From contig CAWDRV010000006.1 in assembly GCA_963804825.1 (NCBI GenBank), positions 620,001 to 684,000 on the forward strand: DNA of 64,000 nucleotides. Direction: 5' to 3'. Shown one piece after another: positions 22,666 to 32,990 of this stretch; the first letter of the stretch is position 1, and each line of letters opens with the position of its first letter. Source of the DNA: JBKQVT01 sp963804825 (lineage in GTDB: Bacteria > Planctomycetota > Planctomycetia > Pirellulales > Thermoguttaceae). Under the pieces are notes generated by a model. It did no database searches. It was given only the letters and a program-made list of their open reading frames with translations, and had not been told where the DNA came from. Made by a program: the position numbers and the translations under genes.

Positions 22666-23365
22666 GGCATGGAACCTCTTGGGATGGGGAAGGAGAACAC
22701 GGTGGCCACGGTGAGCGGCGGACAAAGCCGCTGCCACGGCACCGAGTCCGCGCCCTGCGCCTGGCCGCCGCTACACTTTCCAGGTGTTCAATTCTAGGTC
22801 GCGGAATGCGAGAACAGAAGAGTCGCCTCCGCCCGCAATGGACGAGAAAATAGACGAGAAAATGGACGAGGAATCCAAAAAAATGCGGGATTATCGCATT
22901 CCGCCACAACACCTACCACCGGGCAGGGGGGATGATCTTGGAGGCGGCGCAACTGTCGGGCGACGAGCATCGCCAGGCGGCCGGAACGCCGGGCCGCTCG
23001 GGCGCCCATCCCGTTCCCAGCCGCTGCCGGCTCGCGTCGGCTTGGGCCGGTGCAATTTTCTTTGTCCGGGCGATTGACAGAGGTCTGGCGGGGTAGTCTA
23101 GTGATTGCGTTGAACGTTTACCTCCCCACCCACCATGCACCGCATCACAATCCCGCCACTGCCCCACCGCCGTTGATCCGCATCCTGCCTCACATCGTGG
23201 CCGAGAGCAATTTGGAGTTGTATGCTGCGTGGAGGGAAAAAGGGGACAGTCCCCATTTGTGCGACGACCAACGCTGCGCGTCGGTGCCCGCCTTCGGGCC
23301 GTTCCGGCAAATGGGGACTGTCCCCTTTTTCCCGGAATCCCGCAAGCTCATTTACGGAGGACACC
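22666..23365. other. Intergenic region between divergent genes, holding two inverted repeats
   Basis: 700 bases without a convincing gene. It contains an 11-bp perfect inverted repeat (GCGGAATGCGA at 22801-22811 and its complement at 22894-22904), a GACGAGAAAAT-type direct repeat near 22842-22870, and the long 26-bp inverted repeat at 23234-23333. Promoters for the divergent flanking genes must lie here, but none is clear enough to place. Confidence 0.5.
23234..23333. repeat. Long perfect inverted repeat (26-bp arms) of REP/MITE type
   Basis: Left arm 23234-23259 and right arm 23308-23333 are exact reverse complements. Each contains AAAAAGGGGACAGTCCCC, itself partly palindromic (GGGGACAGTCCCC). 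A 48-base interior holds a smaller CCCGCC-TTC-GGGCC-type hairpin. It ends 33 bases before the ATG of the secreted glycosidase-like gene. I recall similar GGGGACAGTCCCC elements in other planctomycete genomes. Its origin (REP-like, MITE) is inference. Confidence 0.8.
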
Positions 23366-26135
23366 ATGAGAGCTTTTCTGTTGCACGTCTTGATGACCGT
23401 CGTGCTCTGTTTTGCCGCCCGCGGGGCGCTGACCGCGGCCGCCCTTGGCGCCGATCTCGACGAGCTCGCCGGCCGGCCGGCGGACATCGCTCCCAGCGCG
23501 TACCAGTATCGGGCCGACCGCAAGGCCGAGGACAACCCTCCGGAGAGCTGGATCCTGTTGGTGCAGTACGCGGGACTGCCGTACACCAAGCCGGTCGATC
23601 GCACGGCGCCGGCGATCAAGAAGGCGCTGTGCGGATTGCTCTGGGAAGAGGTGCGGCCGCTGCGCCAGGTCGAGTTGTCGTGGCCGGCGGACGCCAAGAA
23701 TCGGCCCGCCCCGGACGAACTGACCCTGGCCTACTTCGACGGCGCCGACGACACCGCCCACACCTGGTGGAATCCCCGCAAGGTCCGGGAGGCGGACAAG
23801 CCCAAGGTGTCGGCCGACGGGCTGACCTACGTCTACACCATTCCCGTGGACACTTGGGGCGTGGTGGCCCTGCTGCGGGGGCCGAAGGACGCATCGGCCG
23901 CGGCCGTCCCCGCGATGTGCGCACTGGTGCCCGACGTGTGGAAGAAACTGGACCTCGAAATCGAGTGGGCGTTCGAGGATGCGACCGCCGGCCTGAATTA
24001 CGGTGGCCGGATCGAAGCCTATGACGGGATTCTCGGCGGCGTGCAGCCGTTGGCCGGCGACAGCGGCACGAGCATGACCGGCCCGTGTGCTTGGCGCTCG
24101 GCCGCCCGAGGCGGCGCCCGCCGCGGCGTGCGCATGAGCGTGCTCTACATGGGCCGCTCGCCCTGGCATCCGCAGTGGCCCTATCATGCCCCGCAGGAAG
24201 ACGTGGCGCGGAGCATCCTAACGGTCTGGACCGCGGCGGGCAACTTCTCGTTCCTGGTCGCCGACTTGGAGCGGGGCCCGATCTTTGCCCCGGAGTACGG
24301 CTTTTTCGTGCGGGCGACGTCCAAGCCGGCGGCGGCCGCGCAGGCCGGGCCGCCCTTCCTGCTGCCGTCGCAAGCCGCCAGCGCGCGGGACTTCCTCAAG
24401 GAACTGGCCGCCAAACATTGGACGACCGTCCGCCAGCGGGTCCGCGGGCACGAGGAGCAGACGTGGGAGGGCGCGGTGCGGGCCATGTTCCCCGAGGAGA
24501 TGCTGCCGCCGCATCCCCAGCCCGGCTTCATGCCGCCCATGCAGGTCGACGTGCCCGATGCCCGGCTCACCGCTCAGTGGAATCTGGGGGCCTGGCACCT
24601 CCTCAGGCATACGCCCAAGGACCCGAACCAGAAGCGGGTCTTCAATGATTATCCCTTCGGCATCCTCGCGACCGAGACGTACATGATCCTGCACGCCCTG
24701 GATTTCATGGGCTTGCACCAGGAGGCGGCCGACGGACTGGACCAGTGGCTCCGCCTGCCGATGGAGCACCATATTACGCCGGGACATGGAGGGCACCATC
24801 CCTTGGCGCTGCCGGACCGGCCGCTGGGGCTCTTCGGCGACGGCGTCGGCTGTTTCACCCATGCCGAGGGCGCGCCGGGTTGGGGGGACCACATGGACGG
24901 CGTCCACGCGACGGGGCCTGGCACGATCATGTTCGCGTTGGCCGAGCACTTCCGCCTCACCCACGACATGGACTGGCTGCGGGCCAACGCCCCGCGCATG
25001 AAGGCAAACGCCGAGTGGCTCCTCCGCCAGCGGCAACTGCTCTCCCACGTCCTGCCCGGCGGAGAGCGCCTCTGGTCCAAGGGGCTCCAGCCGGCGCACG
25101 TGGTGACCCCCGACAGCGCCTGTATGCTCATGCCATTCTACGAAGGGCAGGCCTACTACTGGCTCGGGGTCAAGTCCATGGCGGAGTTGCTCTCGCTGGT
25201 CGATCCGGCCGAAGGCGCCGGATGGCGGTCCAGGCGGAGGCCTATCGCCGGGACCTGCTGGCGGCCGTGAACCGCTCCATCGCGCTGACGCCCGTGGTGC
25301 TGGTACGCGACGGCACCTATCGCTCGTTCATTCCCTTTGCCCCGTACGTTCGCGGTTTTGCCTCGGGCGCCTGGGGTTGGCGGCGCTGCCAGGGGCACAT
25401 CGGCGCGCTCTACTGGGACGCGATACGGTCGGCCGATCCGCTGATCAGTCCCGCCGGGGTGCTTTCACCCGGGGACCGCCGCGTGCAAGGGCACCTCGAC
25501 GTGCTCGAAGACCGCTTGCTCATGGAGAATCCGAAACTCAGCGAGCGAACCAAGGGATTCGATCCCGAGAAAGACTGGTTCGCCCATGCAGGCTGGCAAT
25601 ACCAGTGCGGCGCGAGCGCCACGCCAACATCCACCTGGCGGCCGACGACGTCCCCAACTTCCTCCGCTCGCTGTTGAACAAATACGCCGTCGATATTATG
25701 CCGGGCCAGTACACGTTCCGCGAGCACACCACGACCGGACCGCCCGACAAAATCTTCGAGGAGGCTTGCTTCCTGGAGCGGTTCCGGCAGATGTTGGTGA
25801 TGGAAGACGGAGAGCAGTTGTGGCTGGCGCGGGCGACCCCGCGGGCGTGGCTCGCACAGGGCAAGAAGATCGCCGTCGCCCACGCGCCGACGCACTTCGG
25901 CCTGGTGAGTTACGAAATCGTCTCCGACGCGCAAAACGGCAAGATCGCGGCGACCGTCCAACTGCCGTCGCGCAATCCGCCCCAGTCGGTGCTGCTGCGG
26001 CTGCGCCATCCCCAGGCCGCGCCGATCAAGAGCGCCGCGGTCAACGGCCGGCCGTGGAAGGATTTCGACGCCGCCAAGGAGGTCGTCCGCCTGCACGACT
26101 TGCAAGGGACGGTTCGCGTGGAGGCCTCGTACTGA
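23366..26135 (+). CDS. Secreted six-hairpin-glycosidase-like protein (two frame breaks near 25215 and 25615)
   Basis: It starts at 23366 with an excellent ACGGAGGA and has a signal peptide (FLLHVLMTVVLCFAARGAL). The joined protein is about 920 residues. The N-terminal third looks beta-rich (LTLAYFDGADDTAHTWWNP). From about residue 400 helical repeats with conserved aromatic and acidic residues (DYPFGILATETYMILHALDF, EHFRLTHDMDWLRAN, CMLMPFYEGQAYYWLG) suggest an (alpha/alpha)6 glycosidase barrel. After the breaks come FAPYVRGFASGAWGW and a C-terminal beta domain ending VRVEASY. No catalytic residue can be assigned. The substrate is unknown, and a non-enzymatic carbohydrate-binding role is possible. 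Confidence 0.6.
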
Positions 26136-26164
26136 TGCGCGAAGAAGATGAATCGGCGGCGGCA

Positions 26165-29100
26165 TTATCGAAAATCTCGCGATTGGACGCGAACCGACGG
26201 CAGGCGGGTCGCCAGGTCCTCGACGCGATGGACCACGATATGAATGACGGAATCCTTGGATTGGACTTGGCCGTGGACGATCCAAGCATGGGAATGCCGC
26301 GTAATCGAGCGAAAACGTTCCCAGGTGTCCTGATGGACGATGAGGTTGGCCGTGCCGGTTTCATCTTCAATGGTCACGAAGGTGATTCCGCTTGGCGGTG
26401 CCGGGACGTTGACGCATAAGGACCAGTCCCGCCACTTTGACCCAGGCGCCGCTGGCCAGGCGCGGCAAATCACCGGTCGGAATGATGCCCAGCGATTCCA
26501 TCTCTTGGCGATGAAACGCCAGCGGATGGGACCGCAAGGAAAACCCCGTCGTGCGATAGTCGGCGAACACTTCCTCTTCGGCGTCCATGACCGGCAGATC
26601 GGCAGGGAATCGTCTTCCGGTTCCAGGGCATCGAAAAGGGATTGCTGTCTCGGCCGGGATTCCACCGTCAAGGCATTCCAAAGCGCCGCGCGACGAGTGT
26701 GACTCAGGCTGCCAAACGCATCCGCATCGGCAAGCGTCGTCACTTGGGCTTGGGGAAGACGCGTTCGTCGCAGAAAATCGTCCATGGACGCAAACCGCCC
26801 CGACGCCCTTGCGGCAACGACGGCTGCGGCCGAGGACCCATGCTGTCCGACGATCATGCGAAAGCCCAGCCGTAGGGCGCCGTCTTCGATCGTGCAGTCC
26901 CACTCGCTATAGTTGACATCGACGGGCCGAACCTCGACCTCATGCTGACGAGCGTTCTGAATGAGTTGGGCGGGCGCATAAAAGCCCATCGGCTGGCTGT
27001 TGAGGATCGCCGCCGTAAATTCCGCGGGATAGTAATGTTTAAGCCACGCCGAGACATAAACCAAGAGGGCAAAACTTGCCGCATGGGATTCTGGAAAGCC
27101 GTACTCGCCGAAACCTCGAATCTGTTGAAACACTTGCTCGGCGAACTCGCCTTCCAGCCCGTGGCGTTTCATCCCGTCCAACAGTTTATGACGGAATTGG
27201 TCGATCACGCCGGGGCGTCGCCAGGCTCCCATCGCCCGACGAAGCTGATCGGCTTCGCCCGGCGTAAAACCCGCTGCGACGACGGCCAGTTGCATGCACT
27301 GCTCTTGAAACAACGGGACGCCCAGCGTCTTGCCGAGCACGTTCCGAATGTTCTCATTGGGATAGGTTGCTTCTTCCACTCCCTGGCGTCGTCGGAGGTA
27401 GGGATGCACCATGTTCCCCTGGATCGGACCGGGCCGAATAATGGCCACCTCGATGACGAGATCGTAATAGCAGCGAGGTTTCAGCCGGGGCAACATCGAC
27501 ATTTGCGCCCGGCTTTCGATTTGGAAGACGCCCATCGTATCGGCCCGACAAATCATGTCATAGACCCGTTGGTCTCCTTCCGGGATTGCGGCGAGCGTTA
27601 AAACCTTGCCCGAACGTCCGTTCGATCAAGTCAAAGCATTTGCGAATGGCGGTCAGCATTCCCAGGGCGAGGCAATCGATTTTGAGAATGCCCAGATCAT
27701 CGAGATCGTCCTTGTTCCATTGAACGACCGTCCGCCCTTCCATGGCGGCATTTTCGATCGGCACGAGTTCGTCCAGCGGACCTCGTGTAATCACCATGCC
27801 GCCGACGTGTTGAGAAAGATGCCGGGGAAAGCCCAGCAGTTCGTTCACAAGAAATGCGAATTGCTTGCCGATGCCCGAACGCAGATCGAGTCCGGCTTCC
27901 AGGCACCGCTGCGCGAAATCGTCCGAGACATGGTGATAACCGGCGTTCTTTGCCAGGCGATCGACGAGGTCTTGGGAGAGGCCCAACGCTTTTCCGACGT
28001 CGCGAATGGCGGAGCGTGGGCGATAGGTGATCGTCACCGCGGCAATGCCCGCCCGATCCCGCCCGTATTTTTCATAAATGTACTGCAACACCTCTTCCCG
28101 GCGTTCATGCTCGAAGTCGATGTCGATGTCGGGCGCTTCGTCGCGTTCCCGGCTGATGAACCGCTCGAACAGCATGTCGATTCGCTCGGGATCGACGGCC
28201 GTGATGCCCAAACAATAGCAGACGGCGGAATTGGCGGCCGATCCTCGTCCCTGGCACAAGATCTTTCGGGAGCGGGCGAATCGGACCAAATCCCATACAG
28301 TCAGAAAATACGGCTCGTAGCGGAGTTCCTCGATCAGCGTCAGTTCGTGTTCCAAAAGTTGCCGAATACGATCGGGCGGACCATGGGGATATCGCAGCTT
28401 TGCCCCCTGCCAGGTGAGTTGCCGCAGATATTGCATCGGCGACAAGCCCGCGGGGGCCAGTTCTTCGGGATATTCGTAACGAAGTTCGTCGAGCGAGAAA
28501 GAGCATTGATCGGCAACGTCCATCGTGCGACGCAGCGCTTCGGGTATGCCGGCGAACGTGGCCCGGAGTTCGTCCAACGACCGAAGATGACGCTGGGCAT
28601 TGGGCAGGAGCCAATCGCCCGCCAAGGCAACCGTGGTGTGAAGACGAATGGCCGTCAGAACATCGTGCAACACCTTGCGGGCGGGAATATGGAAGAGGAC
28701 ATTGCCTGCCGCCACGAGCGGCAGCCCGGTCTTGCGGGATAAATCTCGAAGCCAGGCCAGTTCGATAATGGTCGTGCGGACCTTGGTGCAGTTCGGCCAG
28801 CAAGTAGCACGACGTTCCAAACATGTCTCGGTATCGCCGCACGTCGGCCGCCGGAAGTTGCTCGCAGTCGGGCGGCGGCACGACTCCCGCCAACAATCCC
28901 GTCGAGTAAGCGGCGATGTCGTCAAGGCGGATCCGGCATTCTCCCTTGGCGGCCCGTCGTCGCCCTAACGTAATCAAACGGCAAAGATGGCCGTAGCCCG
29001 TGCGATCTTTGACCCAAAGCACCACGGGCGGGGCGTCCAGCGGCCGGATTTCCGAGCCGATGATGAGTTTGAGCGAATGATCCTTCGCGGCGGTATTGGC

Positions 29101-29247
29101 CCGCACAACGCCTGCCAGGCTGTTACGATCGGTAATCGCCAAGGCGGAATAGCCAAGCTCGGCGGCACGCGCCGCCAACTCATCGGGGTGCGAGGCGGCT
29201 TCCAAGAATGAAAAGTTTGTCAGGCAATGCAATTCGGCATATTGCAT
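26165..29247 (-). CDS. dnaE2: Error-prone DNA polymerase III alpha subunit DnaE2 (several frame breaks)
   Basis: The start at 29247 encodes MQYAELHCLTNFSFLEAASH, the PHP-domain opening of DnaE2. Frame breaks lie near 28765, 27600, 26605 and 26395, and homology continues across each. The polymerase core is clear: GRGSAANSAVCYCLGIT, the Mg-binding DEAPDIDIDFEHERREEV, RPGPIQG, FGEYGFPESHAASFALLVY, and the C-terminal OB fold (TGTANLIVH). DnaE2 performs translesion synthesis with ImuA and ImuB in the DNA-damage response. It is the last gene of the imuA-imuB-dnaE2 cassette, beginning four bases after imuB ends. Confidence 0.9.
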
Positions 29248-29250
29248 GGC

Positions 29251-30794
29251 TCAAAAAACACCTCCATGCAAGAACCATCGTTGATCTTCAATCCGCCGGA
29301 ACAACCAGAACCGCCGTCCCCCCGTCGTTTCTACCTGGTAGTAGTCTCGCCGGACCCCTGGACCTTGCCACCATCCGGCTTCAATGCGTTCCGGCCCCCA
29401 AGATTGAACAATGTCGAATCGAAGGTGATTGACAAAAAGCACCGACGGCGGACCGTTCGGCACGACCGCGATGACCTCCACGGACCTCGGTTGCGGAAAC
29501 AAGCACATCGGTCGATCCAACGGGAGCAACGTTTCGTGGATCTTTGTCGTTGCCGGAAAAGACTTTTCCGTTACGGGGATGTATTCATACGCTCGTTCGG
29601 GAACGGCCTCGGGCAGAAGCCGCGGACGCACGACGGCCTGGTGTCCCAGGCGACTGCCCAGCCGGTTCAGCAAGGAAGACAAGGGGCGGGCAAGGTTTCG
29701 CGAGCGGCCGGCGAACAGCTCTTGTTGGGGCTGCTCCAGGAGGGATGTTTCCAGGGCCTCCATGCGGATGCCAAGGAGCGGCGACTGAAGCCGAAGCCGC
29801 TCCATTTTGAGCCGCAAAAGGTCGCCAAGATGCCGGGCGTCGGCCACCGCTTCGCAAAGCCGGACCGCGATGTCATGCCGGCTTTTCTCGCTCCGTGATA
29901 AATGCGCATTGAAGATGACGCGTCCCCAATTGTTTCTCTTGCAACAGACCCACGAGCCGTTCGAGCAGCATGGACCACCACGTTTCGATGATCTCGGGCC
30001 GCGTTGCGCCATCTTCCAGAAAATGCTCGACCTGAAACTTCGGGAGCGGACGCCGAGAGGATCATCAACTCGGATCGCCCGCCCAGGAGTTGATCGAGCC
30101 GCAGGTTGATCTCGTCTCCAAAACGAGATGGGAGCGAGGAGCGGTTGAGGCCGAGGACCTGGCGGATCGTTCTGATTCCCAAGCGATGGAGTTTCTCCGT
30201 GGATGCCTCGCCAAGACGCAACCCTTCGACCGGCAAATCCCACAAAAGGTCGAACTGCCCGCGGGGAAGGAGGAGGGGCTTTGCCGAGCGTGCCAAATAA
30301 TGGGCGGCTGCCCAGGCCGCTCCGATAGAATCGCCAACGGCAATCCGCGCCTCGAAACGGTTTGCGATGAGTTCCGTTTGCAAACGGCGGATCAACGGAA
30401 GCTCTCCACCGAAGAGATGCGCGATTCCTGTAATGTCCAACAACAAGCCGTGAGGAGAGGCGGCTTCTTCCAAGCCGACGCACGGGCTATACGGCTCGCA
30501 ACGGAGGGCAAGTTCTTCGAGGGCGATTCGGTCCGCCTCGGGTTGCACGGGTTCAACGGTCACGCTGTCCCGCCCATGAACCAGCGACAGTGCCTCCGCC
30601 AACGGCATTCCAACAGCAATGCCACGCCTGCAAGCCCAAGGATTGCAGAAAGATACGAACTCGCCGCGTCTCGTTTTTTCCGTCAGGAGCAGGACCGTTC
30701 GGGCAAGTTCGGGTCTTGCTGCCAGAAGGCGTTGCAGCGGCCAGTCAGGAAACCATAGACATACGACACGTTTGGTTTTTGACGAAGCGTTCAT
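29251..30794 (-). CDS. imuB: ImuB-like Y-family polymerase homologue (two frame breaks near 30040 and 29890)
   Basis: It starts at 30794 with VVCLWFPDWPLQRLL, typical of ImuB. FVSFCNPWACRRGIAVGM and LLDITGIAHLFGGE follow, then the helix-hairpin-helix region KLHRLGIRTIRQVL. Near 30040 the frame shifts to one encoding HFLEDGATRPEIIETWW, and near 29890 to the final frame (LLRLKMERLRLQSPLLG through WFLHGGVF). ImuB is usually catalytically dead and acts as a beta-clamp-binding hub for DnaE2. The gene overlaps imuA by 50 bases, indicating one transcript. Confidence 0.85.
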
Positions 30795-31467
30795 GGAGCG
30801 TTCCTCGAAGGGCGTCGATCTCGATGTCTGCCGCGGATCGCATCGTTTTCCCGCGGCTGGAAGCGACTTGCATTTGAAAACAGGGGGATTCTCCATGCGC
30901 GGGCCGTGGCACGACCCGCAAGCGAACGTCTGCCCAAGAGGGCTGCTTCAACGCCGCTGCGGAGCGAACGAAAAAGCCGACGCCGCCCGATTCTTCCGCC
31001 GCCAGTTGCAGGCGCCGAAATGCGATTCCCGTGAGATGCTCGATCCTTGCCCAGACGACGGCAACCGCCTTGCAACGCAAAGATTCCTCGCACGCCCAAA
31101 GTGCTTCTCGTTCAGAATGGGGACGGACCACAACGAGGGTCGAGAGATCGAAGCCGAAGGCGGACAAGGCCACGGGATAAATCTGTTGCTGAAAATCCAC
31201 GAGGATTGCGGGGCGATCCGTTCCGCACAATCGGCGGCCGACCAGCAGGGACAGGGTTCCCGCACCGCTGGCATCGCCGTCCCCGACCCATTCCACAAGA
31301 CTTCCCCGCCGAACTCCGTGACCGGGAAACATGGCATCCAACGCATCGCAACCTGTTGAAATGAAAGCGGTTGCGACTTGCGGCCAGCGCCGTTCCCACG
31401 CCCGAAGCCGGCTGCGCAACTCGACAATCGTCTGCTTCCGTGTATTTTGAGTAGGATCTGCGATCAT
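30745..31467 (-). CDS. imuA: ImuA-like RecA-fold protein, first gene of the mutagenesis cassette
   Basis: The intact 240-residue protein has a RecA/SulA-like fold: GHGVRRGSLVEWVGD, LSLLVGRRL, ILVDFQQQIYP and VARIEHL-type strands. It contains RRLQLAAEESGG and SWADVRLRVV as in ImuA proteins. The start ATG at 31467 has CAGGGTGA upstream. ImuA supports DnaE2/ImuB translesion synthesis. The LexA-like dyad at 31488-31506 lies about 20-40 bases upstream, so SOS control is expected. Confidence 0.8.
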   Translation of the reverse strand: MIADPTQNTRKQTIVELRSRLRAWERRWPQVATAFISTGCDALDAMFPGHGVRRGSLVEWVGDGDASGAGTLSLLVGRRLCGTDRPAILVDFQQQIYPVALSAFGFDLSTLVVVRPHSEREALWACEESLRCKAVAVVWARIEHLTGIAFRRLQLAAEESGGVGFFVRSAAALKQPSWADVRLRVVPRPAHGESPCFQMQVASSRGKTMRSAADIEIDALRGTLHERFVKNQTCRMSMVS

Positions 31468-31487
31468 GGCGTCACCCTGACCAAAGT

Positions 31488-31506
31488 GTATACTAATGTA
31501 CAGTAT
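31488..31506. promoter_or_regulatory. LexA-like operator candidate between imuA and the SRAP gene
   Basis: The core GTATACTAATGTAC (31488-31501) reads as GTACATTAGTATAC on the minus strand, close to the RGTAC-N3-DGTWC pattern known for cyanobacterial LexA. It overlaps a second dyad, ATACT-N7-AGTAT, at 31490-31506. Both flanking divergent units are SOS-type genes. The LexA type of this organism is not known from the window. Confidence 0.45.
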
Positions 31507-31564
31507 TCGTCAAGTGCGCTGGAATAGTCAAGTTTCTTCGCCTCAGCACGGCAGGAATTGAGGA

Positions 31565-32242
31565 ATGTGCGGCCGCTACACGCTCAGAACTCGGCTGAAC
31601 GAATTGTTGCAGTTCTACGCGATCGAATCGCAACTTCCGTGGGCGCCACGATTTAACATTGCTCCTTCGCAATCCATTCCCGTGGTCCGCAACGATCCGA
31701 ACGGCGACAAACGAGCATTAGCTACCCTGCGGTGGGGATTGATCCCTTCCTGGGCAAAGGACCTTCGCAGCGGCCATCATTCCATCAATGCCCGGGCCGA
31801 GACCCTCGTCCACAAACCGTCTTTCCAACAGGCGTTGAAGTCTCGTCGATGTCTTGTGCCCGCCGACGGGTTTTATGAATGGAAGAAAAGCGGCACGAAT
31901 AAACAGCCCTATTTTATTCACATGGCCGACCAACGGCCGTTTGTCTTTGCGGGACTGTGGGATCGCTGGACAAAGTCGCTGCCAGCCGTCGAGTCTTGCA
32001 CCATCATCACAACCGCGGCAAACGCCCTGCTGTCCGACATCCATGACCGAATGCCGGTCATCCTTCCCGAGGCCGCCGCCATGCGCTGGCTGGACCGGCA
32101 TGTGGAAGACACGGATTTTCTTACGTCCTTACTGGTCCCCTATCCCGCCGACGCAATGGTCGCCTATCCGGTCAGCACCCTCGTGAATTCGCCGCAGCAC
32201 GATTCCACCGATTGCATCCGACCGATTGCGAGTCTTTTCTAA
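31565..32242 (+). CDS. SRAP/HMCES-family abasic-site shielding protein (YedK-like)
   Basis: The 225-residue intact protein starts MCGRYTLRTR, exposing catalytic Cys2. The other known active-site residues fall at the E. coli YedK positions: Asn75 in SINARAET, Glu105 in GFYEWKK and His160 in DIHDRMPV. These proteins form a thiazolidine crosslink to abasic sites in single-stranded DNA and protect replication forks. The gene is divergent from imuA-imuB-dnaE2 and shares its control region, consistent with co-induction by DNA damage. Confidence 0.93.
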   Translation: MCGRYTLRTRLNELLQFYAIESQLPWAPRFNIAPSQSIPVVRNDPNGDKRALATLRWGLIPSWAKDLRSGHHSINARAETLVHKPSFQQALKSRRCLVPADGFYEWKKSGTNKQPYFIHMADQRPFVFAGLWDRWTKSLPAVESCTIITTAANALLSDIHDRMPVILPEAAAMRWLDRHVEDTDFLTSLLVPYPADAMVAYPVSTLVNSPQHDSTDCIRPIASLF

Positions 32243-32319
32243 TCCTGCCTTTCAGCAGGCGGGACCCAAAATGGGCGGGATTTGTCCCCGTGTTTGCCGC
32301 AGTGACTGGGACAAACGCG

Positions 32320-32368
32320 AAACGCCATTCGTAAGTACTTTGCTGATAGTCACTTACGAATGGCGTTT
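32320..32368. repeat. 17-bp perfect inverted repeat after the SRAP gene, possible terminator
   Basis: AAACGCCATTCGTAAGT (32320-32336) is matched by its exact complement at 32352-32368 around a 15-base loop. TTTT overlaps the end of the right arm. It lies 78 bases after the SRAP stop. It could terminate that transcript, or be the remnant of a small mobile element. The arms are unusually long and perfect for a terminator. Confidence 0.6.
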
Positions 32369-32586
32369 TCAAGCTCCGCGGAGAGGGCAGGAGTCTCTGG
32401 ACGGCTGCCTGCCGGTTGCATCCCGATCGTGACAACTACCTATTCGTGTTGACGAGCATCTCGAATTTGGGTTTAATATTCGTGGTCATTCTACGACGAT
32501 GGCCCCCAAGCGTGACAACGCCGATGTCACGAAATGGGATCCACAACATTCGGCACAGGATCCGGCTGCGAGGCCGGCGCTTAGGT

Positions 32587-32712
32587 ATGAAAACCGAAAC
32601 GCTCGTATTCGTTCTGCCGCCGTTCTTGGTGGTCAACAAGGTCGATGTGGAATGCTCCGCTCGGGATGATAGCTCGTGCTATACATCGAGAATCCAGAAC
32701 TGCTGCACCTAG
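32587..32712 (+). CDS. Doubtful short ORF, possible Cys/Ser/Thr-rich RiPP precursor
   Basis: A 41-codon frame starting MKTETLVFVLPP and ending ECSARDDSSCYTSRIQNCCT. The C-terminal half has four Cys and several Ser/Thr, the composition expected of a lanthipeptide core, and VLPP recalls the end of nitrile-hydratase-like leaders. The ribosome-binding site is weak, no leader helix or GG-type cleavage site is visible, and the same bases are open on the other strand. It lies 280 bases before the LanM gene. It may be chance. Confidence 0.2.
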   Translation: MKTETLVFVLPPFLVVNKVDVECSARDDSSCYTSRIQNCCT

Positions 32713-32990
32713 TGCCGTGTCGAATTGGAAGTGACGGGTAGATTCCGGCCGGTTTCGGCAGGAACCAAGGAACGCGAACATCCTCCCCAACCCGCCAAAC
32801 TCAATTTGACAACGTACGAGGAGGATTCCAAACTCCAGCCGCTTCTTCAACGACCGCCGGGAATATCGAAGCGATGTTTCCCCAAGGTGGTTGAGGCAGG
32901 CGGATCGTAGCGGGGTTGGCCTGCCGTTCATCGCTATCTCGTGACAGGGATGGGCGAGGAGGCCAACCGCGCTTTTGTTTTGCGCGTTCT

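Larger units (their letters stand above)
32243..32990. other. Intergenic region upstream of the lanthipeptide synthetase
   Basis: About 750 bases. It holds the 17-bp inverted repeat at 32320-32368 and a short Cys/Ser/Thr-rich reading frame (32587-32712, listed separately as doubtful). Other open frames on both strands lack family motifs. No clear promoter could be placed. Confidence 0.4.

Noticed and set aside
20557..22797. 746-residue plus-strand frame across the SnoaL/TPR genes
   Set aside because: No domain is recognisable. The minus strand gives signal peptides, SnoaL and TPR motifs in a coherent two-gene unit.
22801..22904. 11-bp inverted repeat GCGGAATGCGA with 82-base spacing as a mobile element or operator
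   Set aside because: Arms are short for the spacing and no second copy was noticed. It is recorded in the intergenic entry only.
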